NCBI RefSeq assembly: GCF_030817315.1
Contig: NZ_JAUSZF010000001.1
Span: 506,001 to 570,000, forward strand
From: Sphingomonas faeni
Lineage (GTDB): Bacteria > Pseudomonadota > Alphaproteobacteria > Sphingomonadales > Sphingomonadaceae
DNA length: 64,000 nt
Direction: 5' to 3'
Shown here piece after piece: positions 35,808-46,351 of the stretch. Position 1 is the stretch's first letter. Each line of letters starts with the position of its first letter. The notes beneath the pieces were generated by a model. It made no database searches. It had not been told where the DNA came from and saw nothing but the letters and a program-made list of their open reading frames with translations. The position numbers were made by a program, and so were the translations under genes.

Positions 35808-37271
35808 TCAGTCGTCCTGCCAGGTCACGCCATCGCGCTCGGTCAACGCGATTGCCGCGGACGGACCCCAGCTACCCGAGGAATAACTTTTGGGCTTCAT
35901 CGCGTTGGCCTTCCAGCCCTCGCGGATCGCGTCGATCCAGGTCCATTGCGCCTCGACCTCGTCGCGGCGCACGAACAACGTCTGGTCGCCCTCGATCAGG
36001 TCCAGCAGCAGGCGTTCATAGGCGATGCGCCGACGCGTGCCGGCAAACTCGGCGTCCATGCTGAGGTTCAGCGGAACCTCGCGCAGGCGGACGCCGTCGC
36101 GGTCGAGGCCGGGCTCCTTCGCCATCACCAGCAGCTGGACATATTCCTCCGGCTGGAGGCGGATGATCAGCATGTTGGGCTGCAACAGGCCACCACGCCC
36201 GGCGAACATCGAATGCGGCACTGACTTGAACTGGATCGCGATCTCGCTGCGGCGCGCGGCCATCCGCTTGCCGGTACGCAGATAGAAGGGCACGCCGCGC
36301 CAGCGCCAATTGTCGACATGCGCCTTGATCGCGACGAACGTCTCGGTGTTCGACGGCTCGCCGAGTTCGTCGGAGTAGCTCTTGACGAACTTCCCCTTCA
36401 CCGCGCCTTCGCCGTACTGGCCGGTGACGGTGACGTTGGGCACTTCCTCGGGCTTGATCAGGCGCAGCGAGCGGAACACCTTCGACTTTTCGTCGCGGAC
36501 GTCGGTGCCTTCGAAGCGCGCGGGCGGCTCCATCGCGATCAACGCGAGCAGTTGCAGCATATGGTTCTGGACCATATCGCGCAGCGCGCCGGCGCTCTCG
36601 TAATAGCCTGCGCGCTCCTCCAGGCCGACCGTCTCGGAAATCGTGATCTGGACGTTGTCGATCCCCTGCGCGTTCCACACGGGCTCGAAGAACGAGTTGC
36701 CGAAGCGCAGCGCGAGGATGTTCTGGACGGTTTCCTTGCCGAGGTAATGATCGATCCGATAGGTCCGGTCTTCCGGGAAGGCCTTCGCCACCGCGTCGTT
36801 GATCTCGCGGCTGGTGTCGAGGTCGTAGCCGAGCGGCTTCTCCAGCCCGACGCGGACCGTCTCGCCGGCGAGGCCGACCTTGTGCAGTCCTTCGATCGCC
36901 GATTCGAACAGCGACGGGGCTGTCGACAGATAAATCGCCAGACCGCCGGCGATATCGCCGATCTTGTCCGCCAGCGGCTGGAACGCGGCCGGGTCCGACA
37001 GGTCGGTCGCCTGATAGAACAGCCGGTCGAGGAACGTCCCGATCGCGCTCTCGTCCTTACGGTCCTCGGGCAGGAACTCGTCGAGCGCCTTCTTGGCGAA
37101 CTTGCGGTAATCCTTGTCGTCATGCTCGTGACGCGCGGCACCGGTGATCGTCAGGTCCTCGGGCAGCAACCCATCGGCGTGCAGGCCATAGAGCGACGGC
37201 AACAGCATGCGCTGCGCGAGATCGCCGGTCGCGCCGAACAGGAGCAGCTTGGCTACGGAATTACGGTGCAT
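35808..37271 (-). CDS. zwf: Glucose-6-phosphate 1-dehydrogenase
   Basis: The protein has 487 residues. It oxidises glucose 6-phosphate with NADP or NAD. The nucleotide motif GATGDLAQR is at about 13-21, the substrate site RIDHYLGKE at 172-180, and WRGVPFYLRTGKRM later. AGGAGC precedes the ATG well. It starts 23 bases after the end of the argC frame, so these genes may share a message. It is the first enzyme of the Entner-Doudoroff operon. Confidence 0.96.
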   Translation of the reverse strand: MHRNSVAKLLLFGATGDLAQRMLLPSLYGLHADGLLPEDLTITGAARHEHDDKDYRKFAKKALDEFLPEDRKDESAIGTFLDRLFYQATDLSDPAAFQPLADKIGDIAGGLAIYLSTAPSLFESAIEGLHKVGLAGETVRVGLEKPLGYDLDTSREINDAVAKAFPEDRTYRIDHYLGKETVQNILALRFGNSFFEPVWNAQGIDNVQITISETVGLEERAGYYESAGALRDMVQNHMLQLLALIAMEPPARFEGTDVRDEKSKVFRSLRLIKPEEVPNVTVTGQYGEGAVKGKFVKSYSDELGEPSNTETFVAIKAHVDNWRWRGVPFYLRTGKRMAARRSEIAIQFKSVPHSMFAGRGGLLQPNMLIIRLQPEEYVQLLVMAKEPGLDRDGVRLREVPLNLSMDAEFAGTRRRIAYERLLLDLIEGDQTLFVRRDEVEAQWTWIDAIREGWKANAMKPKSYSSGSWGPSAAIALTERDGVTWQDD

Positions 37272-37294
37272 GAAAGCTCCTGGAACTGGCCGGT

Positions 37295-38220
37295 TCAGAA
37301 AACCAGGCCGGCGACCGGGTCGACCCCGGCCATGATGTTGAGGTTCTGGACCGCGGCGCCGCCGGCGCCCTTGCCCAGATTGTCGAGCGTCGCGACCAGC
37401 CGTGCATGGCCGACCGCGTCGTTGCCGCAGACCCGCAGCGTGAGCCGGTCGGTCCCCGCATTCTCCTCGATATCGATCGCGCCGATGTCGCCGGGTGCCA
37501 CCGTCACGAGCGCGTCGAGCCATCGAACGCCACGCGCAAGACGTCCTCAATCGCCGCGAGAGTCGGGCGGCTAGGCAGGGCGTGGAGATGCAGAGGCACT
37601 TCCACGACCATGCCGCGATAGGCGTTGGCCACCGCGGGCGCGAAGATCGGTGCGTGGGTCAGGCCCGCATGCTGCGTCATCTCGGCGATATGCTTGTGTG
37701 CGAGGCCTAGCGCGTAGGCGCGGAAGGCGGTCGTGGAGCCACCGGCCTCGAACTCGGCGATCATCGCCTTGCCGCCGCCCGAATAGCCTGAAGTCGCGTT
37801 GATGCTCAGCAGTAGGTCGGCGGGGATCAGCCCGGCGGAAACCAGCGGCGCGACGAGCGCGAGGAAGCCGGTTGGATAGCAGCCCGGGTTCGCGACCCGA
37901 GCGGCGCTCGCAATCTTCTCGGCCTGACCCGGCAGTTCGGGGAAGCCGTAAGTCCAGCCCGCAGCGACGCGGTGTGCGCTCGACGCGTCGATCACGCGGG
38001 TGCGCGGATTGTCGATCAGCGCCACCGCTTCGCGTGCCGCGTCGTCGGGCAGGCAGAGGATGACGAAATCGGCATCGTTCAAGGCCTCGCGCCGTGCCGC
38101 CGGGTCCTTCCGGCGATCCTCGGCCAGCAACGCGATCGAGATATCGCTTCGTCCGGCAAGCCGCTCGCGGATTTCGAGGCCGGTGGTGCCGACGGCGCCA
38201 TCGATGAAGACGCTGGTCAT
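37295..38220 (-). pseudogene. argC: N-acetyl-gamma-glutamyl-phosphate reductase, frameshifted
   Basis: The first part (37504-38220) encodes 238 residues of the short ArgC form: IDGAVGTTGLEIRERL at the start and the catalytic C114 in NPGCYPTG. It then stops after GST-RS. The expected C-terminus (VTVAPGDIGAIDIEEN ... GGAAVQNLNIM) continues in another frame (37295-37507). Together they make about 308 residues, the usual length. A single missing base near 37508-37525 explains it. The second frame begins with a GTG overlapping the first stop, so two-piece translation is conceivable. The enzyme acts in arginine synthesis. Confidence 0.85.
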
Positions 38221-38618
38221 GCCGCGGCGTCCGCTGGCAGATCGGCGGGCAAATCGAGCGCCGCAGTCTCGACATAGCCGACCAGACCGCTTGGCCGCGC
38301 GACGCCCCATGCGGAAACGCCAGCAATCTCCAGTACTTCGAAACTGTCGCCAGGCTTGAGGTCGACCATCGTATCGCTCGCTTCGTCTCGTCCACTGCGC
38401 AACAAAGCTGTGCGCGCGACGGCCCGTATCATCGGCACGGCATAGTGTGGAGCGAATACGTATTCGGCCAACCGAATGTCGGCGATATCGCGCCGAACCG
38501 CATGCGTGCGCGGGTCCAGATTCACCGAACGGCCGGTCAGCGAAAAGCTCGTACGGGCCTTGTCGTCGAATGGCTCAAGCGTGAGCGGGGGTACGGCCGT
38601 TTGAGCCGGCGCCAGCAT
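38217..38618 (-). CDS. SH3-like domain protein of unknown function
   Basis: The protein has about 133 residues. The region from residue 75 on (LLRSGRDEASDTMVDLKPGD, EVLEIAGVSAWGVA, GLVGYVETAAL) resembles a bacterial SH3-like domain. No signal peptide is evident, so it may be cytoplasmic. The start is uncertain: the chosen ATG overlaps the MarR gene by 44 bases. It overlaps argC by ATGA and is presumably in the same message. Confidence 0.65.
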   Translation of the reverse strand: MLAPAQTAVPPLTLEPFDDKARTSFSLTGRSVNLDPRTHAVRRDIADIRLAEYVFAPHYAVPMIRAVARTALLRSGRDEASDTMVDLKPGDSFEVLEIAGVSAWGVARPSGLVGYVETAALDLPADLPADAAA

Positions 38619-38946
38619 CGTTGGGGGCGGGGCCGTCGCCGATGAATTGCCCGAACTCTTCAAGAAAATCTGCCCCTTCGGTCGTGCGCGCGACGAAAAT
38701 GTTGCGCTTGTCGCTGTCGTCACGTTGCCGGCGCAGATAGCCGAGGGCACCCAATCTGTTCAAGGCGCGCGTGACGACCGGCTTCGATACGTTCAGCGCC
38801 CGGGCAAGGCCGCGCACCGTATGCGGTCCGGGTTTAAGGTAAACGAGCAGGAGCAATGCCATCTGACGATTGGTCAGATCGGGTTCGCCCGAGCGGACAT
38901 AATCCACCAGAGCGGTCATCCAGGTCGATAAGGTATTGGCTGCCAT
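38575..38946 (-). CDS. MarR family transcriptional regulator
   Basis: The protein has about 123 residues. The winged helix covers LTNRQMALLLLVYLKPGPHT, VRGLARALNVSKPVVTRALNRL and the wing RRQRDDSDKRNIFVARTTEG. It is short for MarR, with reduced flanking dimerisation helices. The start is uncertain; ATGs 18 and 21 codons upstream are in frame and none has a clear ribosome site. It heads the minus-strand run into argC and zwf and may regulate it. Confidence 0.78.
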   Translation of the reverse strand: MAANTLSTWMTALVDYVRSGEPDLTNRQMALLLLVYLKPGPHTVRGLARALNVSKPVVTRALNRLGALGYLRRQRDDSDKRNIFVARTTEGADFLEEFGQFIGDGPAPNDAGAGSNGRTPAHA

Positions 38947-39166
38947 TGATGCCACAGCGTTGATCCGCCATCTGAATTTATATGCACGATACCCAGTCAT
39001 GAGCGTCATTACGGGTTCACAACGCCCGCCCGCACGGCTTGTTTCCGTAGTTTCGCACGCGGCATGCGATATGCCGTGCCACCGATCCGGTTGATCGCCC
39101 GGTTGATCGAAGCCGCGGTGTCGCCTATGTGCGCGCCTTCGCAAAAGTTCCGGGGTTTTCCGCGCA

Positions 39167-39556
39167 ATGTTCGCCTTCCTGCTCGTCATCCACGCGATCA
39201 TCGCGGCCGCCCTCGTCACGGTGATCCTCATGCAGCGGTCGGAAGGCGGCGGTCTGGGCATGGGCGGTAGCCCGTCGGGTCTCATGTCGGCACGCGGCGC
39301 GGCCGATTTTCTGACCCGCGCGACCGGCGTTCTGGCGACGATGTTCGTGCTGTTCTCGATCCTGCTCGCGGTTCTCGCGGCGAATCACCGCACCACCACG
39401 ATCGACACGTCGCTCGCGCGCACCCCGGCGGCGGCAACGGCCGTCCCGACCGCGCAGCCCAAGGGCGACGCGGCACCGTTCGCCGGTGGCGCCGAGAATG
39501 CCGGGGTCCCCGCGCCGGCACGACCACGCCGGCCGATAACGGCGCGGTCCCGCTAG
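39167..39556 (+). CDS. secG: Preprotein translocase subunit SecG
   Basis: The protein has 129 residues. Two membrane helices (about 2-22 and 55-72) flank the signature LMQRSEGGGLGMGGSPSGLMSARGAADFLTR. SecG assists the SecYEG channel. After residue 75 the tail is Ala/Pro-rich. The last residues (PRRPITARSR) are unusually basic; the next frame would give TTTPADNGAVPLAN and a stop, so a C-terminal frameshift is possible. Confidence 0.9.
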   Translation: MFAFLLVIHAIIAAALVTVILMQRSEGGGLGMGGSPSGLMSARGAADFLTRATGVLATMFVLFSILLAVLAANHRTTTIDTSLARTPAAATAVPTAQPKGDAAPFAGGAENAGVPAPARPRRPITARSR

Positions 39557-39648
39557 CCAACTAAACACTCCATTCGCCGACAAATGACCCTGCGTGAACC
39601 GCGGGGCTCTTGTCGTTCGTCCCCAACACACGCTACGAGACTCTTCCC

Positions 39649-41283
39649 ATGGCTCGGTACATTTTCATCACCGGGGGCGTGGTTTCGTCGCTCGGTAAAG
39701 GTCTCATGGCGGCATCGCTTGCCGCTCTCCTCCAGGCACGCGGATATACCGTCAGGATTCGGAAGTTCGATCCGTATCTGAACGTCGATCCCGGCACGAT
39801 GTCGCCCTATCAGCACGGCGAGGTGTACGTCACCGACGACGGCGCCGAGACCGATCTTGATCTCGGCCATTACGAGCGCTTCACCGGCGTTCCCTCGCGC
39901 CAGTCGGACAACGTGACGAGCGGCCGCATCTATCAGCAGATCATCACGCGCGAGCGTCGCGGCGATTATCTCGGCGCCACCGTCCAGGTCATCCCGCACG
40001 TCACCGACGCGATCAAGGCGTTCGCCCGCGCCGAAGTCGACGACATCGATTTCGTTCTCTGCGAGATCGGCGGCACCGTCGGCGATATCGAATCGCTTCC
40101 GTTCATCGAGGCGATTCGCCAGCTCAAGAACGAGGAAGGCCGCGGCAACGCGATCAGCATCCACGTCACGCTGGTGCCGTACATCGCCGCCGCCGGCGAA
40201 TTGAAGACCAAGCCGACCCAGCATTCGGTCCGCGAACTCGCAGCGCTCGGCGTCCAGCCGGACGTTCTCGTGTGCCGCTGCGAACACCCGCTGCCGCCGT
40301 CGGAGCGCGCCAAGATCGCGTTGTTCTGCAACGTCCCCGCCAGTGCCGTCATCCCAGCGCTCGATGCGAAGAGCATCTACGCCGTCCCGCTCCAGTATCA
40401 TGGCGAAGGGCTCGATATCGAAGTGCTCCGCGCGTTCGGGATCGAACCCGCCGACGCGCCCGATCTGTCGCGCTGGACCGAGATCATGGACCGCCTGACC
40501 AACCCGCAAGGCGAAGTCACGATCGGCGTGGTCGGCAAATATGTCGGCCTTCAGGACGCGTATAAGTCGCTCAACGAGGCGCTGGTCCACGGCGGCATCG
40601 CGAATCGCGTCAAGGTCAACGTCCGCTGGATCGATGCCGAGCTGTTCGAGAATGCCGAGAGCGACATCGCCGGTCAGTTGGAACCGTGCGACGCGATCCT
40701 CGTCCCCGGCGCGTTCGGCGAGCGCGGTGCCGAGGGCAAGATCGCGTCGGTGAAGTTCGCCCGCGAACGAAAGATTCCGTATTTCGGCATCTGCTTCGGC
40801 ATGCAGATGGCCTGCGTCGAGGGCGCGCGCGATCTCGGCGGCATCCCCAATGCGTCGTCGACCGAGTTCGGCCCGACCGACGAGCCGGTGGTCGGCATGA
40901 TCACCGAATGGATGGGCCGCGAAGGCCTCGAAACGCGTGCGGCCGAAGGCGATATGGGCGGCACGATGCGGCTGGGTGCGTATGACGCGAAGCTCACCGG
41001 CAACAGTGTCGTCGCCTCGATCTATGGCGGGACCGAGATTTCGGAGCGCCATCGCCACCGCTACGAGGTCAACACCGGGTATAAGGAAGCGCTCGAACAG
41101 GGCGGGCTCGTCTTCTCGGGCATGTCCCCCGACGGCACGCTGCCTGAAATCGTCGAACGCCCCGACCACCCCTGGTTCGTCGGCGTCCAGTTCCACCCCG
41201 AACTGAAGTCCAAGCCCTTCGACCCGCACCCCCTGTTCGCCAGCTTCATCGAAGCCGCCGTCAAGCAGAGCCGCCTGGTCTGA
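39649..41283 (+). CDS. pyrG: CTP synthase
   Basis: The protein has 544 residues. The N-terminal synthase domain starts [18 protein letters not shown] and has [22 protein letters not shown]. The glutaminase domain has the nucleophile C382 in [10 protein letters not shown] and the histidine and glutamate in [10 protein letters not shown]. It makes CTP from UTP, ATP and glutamine. It follows secG on the same strand, an order common in this group. Confidence 0.96.
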   Translation: MARYIFITGGVVSSLGKGLMAASLAALLQARGYTVRIRKFDPYLNVDPGTMSPYQHGEVYVTDDGAETDLDLGHYERFTGVPSRQSDNVTSGRIYQQIITRERRGDYLGATVQVIPHVTDAIKAFARAEVDDIDFVLCEIGGTVGDIESLPFIEAIRQLKNEEGRGNAISIHVTLVPYIAAAGELKTKPTQHSVRELAALGVQPDVLVCRCEHPLPPSERAKIALFCNVPASAVIPALDAKSIYAVPLQYHGEGLDIEVLRAFGIEPADAPDLSRWTEIMDRLTNPQGEVTIGVVGKYVGLQDAYKSLNEALVHGGIANRVKVNVRWIDAELFENAESDIAGQLEPCDAILVPGAFGERGAEGKIASVKFARERKIPYFGICFGMQMACVEGARDLGGIPNASSTEFGPTDEPVVGMITEWMGREGLETRAAEGDMGGTMRLGAYDAKLTGNSVVASIYGGTEISERHRHRYEVNTGYKEALEQGGLVFSGMSPDGTLPEIVERPDHPWFVGVQFHPELKSKPFDPHPLFASFIEAAVKQSRLV

Positions 41284-41291
41284 CCTGAACT

Positions 41292-41312
41292 CCCTCTCTT
41301 AAAAGGAGAGGG
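41292..41312 (+). terminator. Hairpin after pyrG
   Basis: A 7-bp stem CCCTCTC/GAGAGGG with loop TTAAAAG lies eight bases past the stop. It lacks a T-tract, so it may stabilise the end or terminate weakly. Confidence 0.4.
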
Positions 41313-41355
41313 ATATTCCAGCGCCTCACTTGCAGCGTTAGCCGTCCATCTCCTT

Positions 41356-41407
41356 GTTCTCCCGCGAAGGCGGGAGCCCAGTCTGGGTCCCCGCCTTCGC
41401 GGGGACA
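41356..41407. repeat. Palindromic repeat, family C, compact form
   Basis: GTTCTCCCGCGAAGGCGGGA and CCCCGCCTTCGCGGGGACA are joined by a centre of only about ten bases. A nearly identical compact unit lies near 52.6 kb. The rest of the 289-base gap before the receptor shows nothing clear. Confidence 0.85.
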
Positions 41408-41572
41408 CACGGTGGCGGACGCCGGCTGCTCCGGCTGCGTGGCGGACGCATCAACCGTTTGCGTGCGCGAATGACCATCGCGAAGTCCCGCTTTCCACCC
41501 CCCAAGACAAGCTCGCATTGAATCTCCCCCAAATCAGTAGACTTTGCGCGCCGAGGTTCAGGGGAAAAATTC

Positions 41573-43997
41573 ATGTCGCTTACGCTCGCGCTGTTGCTCG
41601 CCGGTCAGGCCGCTACCGTCACGCCACCGGTCACCCCCCAGGCGCCCGCCGGGGATCAGGCGCCCGAGCCGGCCAATGGTCGTCTCGGCAACCAGCAACA
41701 GGGTGGCGGCGATATCGTCGTCACCGCACGCCGTCGCGCAGAGACCATCCAGACCGTCCCGATCGCGATGTCAGTGATCGGCGGCACCGCGCTGGCGGAA
41801 ACCGGCGCCTACAATGTCAGCCGCCTCACGCAGCTCCAGCCGACGCTGCAATTCTACTCCACCAACCCGCGCAACTCCGCCGCCAACATCCGCGGTCTCG
41901 GCGCGCCGTTCGGGCTGACCAACGACGGGATCGAGCAGGGCGTCGGCATCTATGTCGACCAGGTCTATTACAGCCGGATCGCCTCGGCGACATTCGACTT
42001 TACCGATACCGAGGCGGATCGAAGTCCTCCGCGGGCCCCAGGGCACGCTCTACGGCAAGAACACCACCGCCGGCGCGATCAATATCACCACGCGCAAGCC
42101 CAGCTTCACGCCCGAGGCGCGGATCGAACTCACCACCGGCAACTATCAGTTCATCCAGGCCAAGGCCTCGGTGTCGGGGCCGCTGATCCCTGACAAGCTC
42201 GCGATCCGGCTGTCGGCGTCGGTGACCGAGCGCGACGGCACGATCCACAACGTCGTGACCGGCAAGGATCTGAATGCGCAGGACAATAAGAGCGTGCGCG
42301 GGCAGCTCTACTGGAAGCCGACCGACAATCTCGATCTCGCTCTGTCGGGTGACTACGGCCAGCAGAACCCGAATTGCTGCGTTCAATATTACGCGCGCAC
42401 CGGCGCGACCCAGCGGCCGCTCAACCGCCAATACGCCGCCCTCGCCGCTGCGCAGGGCTATGTCGTGCCGTCCACCAACGCGTTCGATCGTGTGACCGAC
42501 GTCGATACGCCATTGCGCGCGAAGCAGGAACTGGGCGGCGTATCGCTGCTCGGCAATCTGGACCTCGGCGCATCGACGATCACCTCGGTCAGCGCATGGC
42601 GGTTCTGGAACTGGGATCCGTCGAACGATCGCGATTTCATCGGCCTGCCGATCACGACCGTGTCGGCCAACCCGTCGCAGCAGACCCAGTACAGCCAGGA
42701 GTTGCGGATCGCCTCCAACGGCAAGCACACGCTCGATTACGTGCTCGGCGCGTTCTACTTCTACCAGACGATCGATACGCAGGGGCTTCAGGTGCAGGGT
42801 CCGGCGGCCAGTGCGTTCCTGCTCAACCCTACCAGCGCGGGCGGGCGCAATCCGGCGACGTTGAACGGCCTGACCGCACGCAACACGATCGGCTTCAAGA
42901 ACACCAGCGCGGCGCTGTTCGGCAAGCTGACCTGGAACGTCAGCGACCGGTTCCAGATCGCGCCGGGCCTGCGTTTGAACTACGACATGAAGAAGGGTGA
43001 CTATGTCTCGGTCGTCACCAACGGCACCGGCACGGCGCTGACCGCGGACCAGCGCGGTGTGCTCGCGCCGCAGAGCTATCAGCCCGATTTCGACAACTGG
43101 AACCTGTCGGGGGATATCACCGCTGCCTATACCGTGACGTCAGACATCCACGCCTATGCGACCTACGCACGCAGCTATAAGTCCGGCGGGATCAACCTGT
43201 CCGGCCTGCCGCTCGACGGCAGCAACAACCCGATCCTGTCCGCCGCGACGGTGAAGCCCGAAAAGGTGAACCATTTCGAGCTTGGTCTGAAAACGCAGTT
43301 CCTGGATCGCCGGCTGACGCTGAACCTCGCCGGCTTCTGGACCGAGATCAGCGATTACCAGGCGACCGTCACCAACGGCCAGCTCGGCGTGCTGCGCGGC
43401 TATCTCGCCAATGCCGGCAAGGTCCGCACCCGCGGTCTCGAATTCGACTCGGCGTTCCGCCCCACCGACCGGTTCAGTTTCTACGCGAACGGCGCCTACA
43501 CCGACGCGAAATACGTGAAGTTCGTCGATGCGCCATGCCCGCCCGAATTGTCCGGCGGCACCACCGCAACCGCCGGCCAGACGCCGAGCGCGCCTGCAAC
43601 CGCCGGCGGCATCAGCCCGCAGAACTGCGACATCTCCGGCCAGCGCCTGCCCGGCGTGTCAAAATGGGCGTTCTCCTACGGTGCGGAATACGACCTGCCG
43701 GCGACGCTCGGGGGGCTCGATGGCCAAGTGTATCTGGGCTATGACGGCAGCTACCGGTCGACCTTCTCGTCCAACCCCTCGCGCTCGGCCTATACCGACA
43801 TCAACGGCTACGCGCTCAGCAACTTCCGCCTCGGGTTCAAGGCGAAGGACAGCTGGAACGTCTTCGCCTGGCTCCGCAACGCGTTCGACGAGAACTATTA
43901 CGACGTGCTCGCGCTCCAGTCGGGCAGCACCGGCCTGATCGTCGGCCAGCCCGGCGATCCGCGCACCTACGGACTGACCGTCTCGCGGTCGTTCTGA
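41573..43997 (+). pseudogene. TonB-dependent receptor, frameshifted
   Basis: A signal peptide (SLTLALLLAGQAATVT) and a TonB-box-like region precede the plug domain (DIVVTARRRAETIQTVPIAM, NIRGLGAPFG). After DFTDTE, near 42013, an extra base shifts the frame; the expected RIEVLRGPQGTLYGKNTTAG continues in the next frame, which runs through the 22-strand barrel to the terminal GLTVSRSF. Removing one base restores an outer-membrane receptor of about 808 residues. The family imports siderophores, sugars or aromatic substrates; the ligand cannot be told. As sequenced the product would be cut inside the plug. Confidence 0.85.
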
Positions 43998-44193
43998 TCG
44001 TCAGGCTTTATCGTCACGACGCATTCAGGTTGAGCGCGATAGATGTTGGATACGGCCCGGAGGGACGTCGTAGTCGGAAGCTCCCGATGTCCCTCCGGTT
44101 CCGGATCCACGACATCTCGTCGCGAACGGCGCCTCTTGCCTGCACCCTCTGCTGAGCGCAGTCTATTTCCAGGAAACAGGCAGGGGCGGCGAC

Positions 44194-44628
44194 ATGTTCT
44201 TCGTACGACAGGGGCCCTTGTGGTTTCGCATGACGACGGGCGTCCTCGTTCTCTGGGGGGTGATCGGATGTTTCATGTGCCTGCAACAGATCCGGCTTGG
44301 TGCCGGTTCGATGGGGCAGGCGAGCGCTTATGACCGGGCGCTCCATGCCACGTTGCCGGGCTGGTATGATCCGCTGTTTGCCGTCGCGGTACTGACCGGC
44401 CTCGCTGGCGCAATCCTTCTGTTCATGCGCCGCGCGAACGCCCGGCCGTTCCTGATCGCGTCGCTAGTCGCGACGGTCGCGCAGTTCGGTTGGCTGTTCG
44501 CCTCGACGGACATCGTCGCGCACAAAGGTGCCGGCGAAACGCTTGGACTACCCTTACTCGTCGGTATGGTCGCGGCGTTCACGCTCTGGCTCGTCGGCCA
44601 TGCCCGGTCGAAGGGCTGGGCGGTTTGA
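44194..44628 (+). CDS. Hypothetical four-helix membrane protein
   Basis: The protein has 144 residues with four likely membrane helices (about 12-30, 58-76, 84-104 and 117-136). Arginine and lysine lie at the helix ends. I recognise no catalytic motif. It lies alone between the receptor and panB; the 196 bases upstream show no other gene. Confidence 0.65.
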   Translation: MFFVRQGPLWFRMTTGVLVLWGVIGCFMCLQQIRLGAGSMGQASAYDRALHATLPGWYDPLFAVAVLTGLAGAILLFMRRANARPFLIASLVATVAQFGWLFASTDIVAHKGAGETLGLPLLVGMVAAFTLWLVGHARSKGWAV

Positions 44629-44676
44629 CCCGCGTGGCACTGGGCGAGTGCCAAGCCAGGCGCTACTGACGCTTCC

Positions 44677-45537
44677 ATGTCCACGACCTATACCCTCGAT
44701 ACGGCGACGAGTCGCGCCACGCCGACGCCGGCACCGCTCAAACGCCTGACCATTCCCGCGATCCGTCGCCAGAAGGGCAAGACGCCGCTCGTCATGCTCA
44801 CCGCCTACACGGTCCGCACAGCGCAGCTTCTCGATCCGCACTGCGACATGCTGCTGGTCGGCGACAGCCTCGGGCAGGTGATCTACGGCCTGCCGTCGAC
44901 CGTCCCCGTTACGCTGGATATGATGGCCGCCCATGGCGCGGCGGTGGTGCGGGGCAGCTATCACGCGGTCGTCGTCATCGACATGCCGTTCGGCAGCTAT
45001 GAGGCGTCGCCCGAAAAGGCGTTCGAGAGCGCGGCGTTCTTGCTCAAGCAGACCGGCGCGGCGGCGGTGAAGCTCGAGGGCGGCACCGCGATGGCGTCGA
45101 CCGTCAAGTTCCTCACCGAGCGCGGTATCCCGGTGATGGGCCATGTCGGTCTCACCCCGCAGGCAGTGAATGTCCTCGGCGGCTACGGCGCCCGCGGCCG
45201 CACGCCGGAGGAGGCTGCCAAGATCGTCGCCGACGCGCAGAGCATCGCCGAGGCCGGCGCTTTTTCGCTCGTGATCGAAGGCGTGGTCGAGCCGATCGCG
45301 ATCGAGATCACCAACACGATCGCCTGCCCGACGATCGGCATCGGCGCGTCGGCGCAATGCGACGGCCAGGTGCTGGTGACCGAAGACATGCTCGGCATGT
45401 TCGACCGTACCGCGAAGTTCGTGAAGCGGTTCGCCGACATCGCCGATACGATCTCGTCCGCGACGCATACCTATGCGGACGACGTCCGATCGCGCGCGTT
45501 TCCGGGCGCGGAGCAGGTCTACGCCCCTAAGGATTGA
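44677..45537 (+). CDS. panB: 3-methyl-2-oxobutanoate hydroxymethyltransferase
   Basis: The protein has 286 residues. It makes ketopantoate from 2-oxoisovalerate and methylene-tetrahydrofolate in pantothenate synthesis. The motifs [50 protein letters not shown] and GHVGLTPQ are present, as are the conserved late [20 protein letters not shown]. The ATG used lies about 20 residues ahead of the conserved core. It does not neighbour other pan genes here. Confidence 0.95.
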   Translation: MSTTYTLDTATSRATPTPAPLKRLTIPAIRRQKGKTPLVMLTAYTVRTAQLLDPHCDMLLVGDSLGQVIYGLPSTVPVTLDMMAAHGAAVVRGSYHAVVVIDMPFGSYEASPEKAFESAAFLLKQTGAAAVKLEGGTAMASTVKFLTERGIPVMGHVGLTPQAVNVLGGYGARGRTPEEAAKIVADAQSIAEAGAFSLVIEGVVEPIAIEITNTIACPTIGIGASAQCDGQVLVTEDMLGMFDRTAKFVKRFADIADTISSATHTYADDVRSRAFPGAEQVYAPKD

Positions 45538-45609
45538 TCCGCTTCCGTTTCGGTTCCGGCGCGGCTAAGGTCCGCGCCGCCCACCCCCTCAATATTTCCG
45601 GAGCATTCC

Positions 45610-46351
45610 TTGGTCCTCCCGCCGAAAACCGATCAAGCATTCCTGCGTGAGGTCGACGAAGAACTGCGACGTGACCAGCTCGCCGGGTTCTGGACGAACT
45701 GGGGCATCTGGGTCGGGGTTGCCGTCGTTGCGGCACTCGCCGCACTCGCGGGCTTTCTCTACTGGCAGCATCACAATGGCGAGGCTGCCGGCGTTGAGGG
45801 CGAACAGCTTCAGGCGGCGTATGATTCGCTCGGCGCCAACAACGCCGCGGCCGCGTCCAAGCCGCTCGCCGAACTCGCCAAGTCGAACCGCGACGGCTAC
45901 CGCGCGCTGGCGCTGTTCACGCAGGCTGACGTATTGCTCCAGAAGGACGATCTGAAGGGTGCCGCCGCCAAGCTCGGGGCGATCGCCGCGGACACGTCGC
46001 TCGCCAAGCCGTTCGCGCGATCTCGCACTCGTTCGCCAGACCTCAGCCGAGTTCGACACGCTAAAGCCGCAGGTCGTCGTCGAGCGACTTCGTCCGCTCG
46101 CGGTTGCCGGCGGTCCCTGGCTCGGCAGCGCAGGTGAAATGGTCGCGATTTCCTACCTTCGCATGAACCAGCGCCAGCAGGCGGGGGTGTTGTTCGGCCA
46201 GATTGCGCGCGATACCGGCGTTCCGGAAACGATCCGTCAACGCGCGGTTCAGATGGCCGGTGTACTGGGTGTGGACGCGGTTGCCAGCGCTGGAGCTACT
46301 GCCAGGGTGATCACTCCGGCTGCATCAAACGAGGATACCAAGGCGCAATGA
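45610..46351 (+). pseudogene. YfgM-like tetratricopeptide protein, frameshifted
   Basis: The frame starts at a TTG with GGAG six bases upstream. The N-terminal part (PPKTDQAFLREVDEELRRDQ, then a membrane helix at about 35-52) belongs to the YfgM/TPR_21 family. After AKPFAR, near 46012-46021, the frame is lost; the expected DLALVRQTSAEFDTLKPQ continues in another frame to the end. An indel of one or two bases in a GCGCG run explains it. YfgM-like proteins tether to the inner membrane and work with the Sec translocon and periplasmic chaperones. The yfgM-bamB-der order supports the call. Confidence 0.8.
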
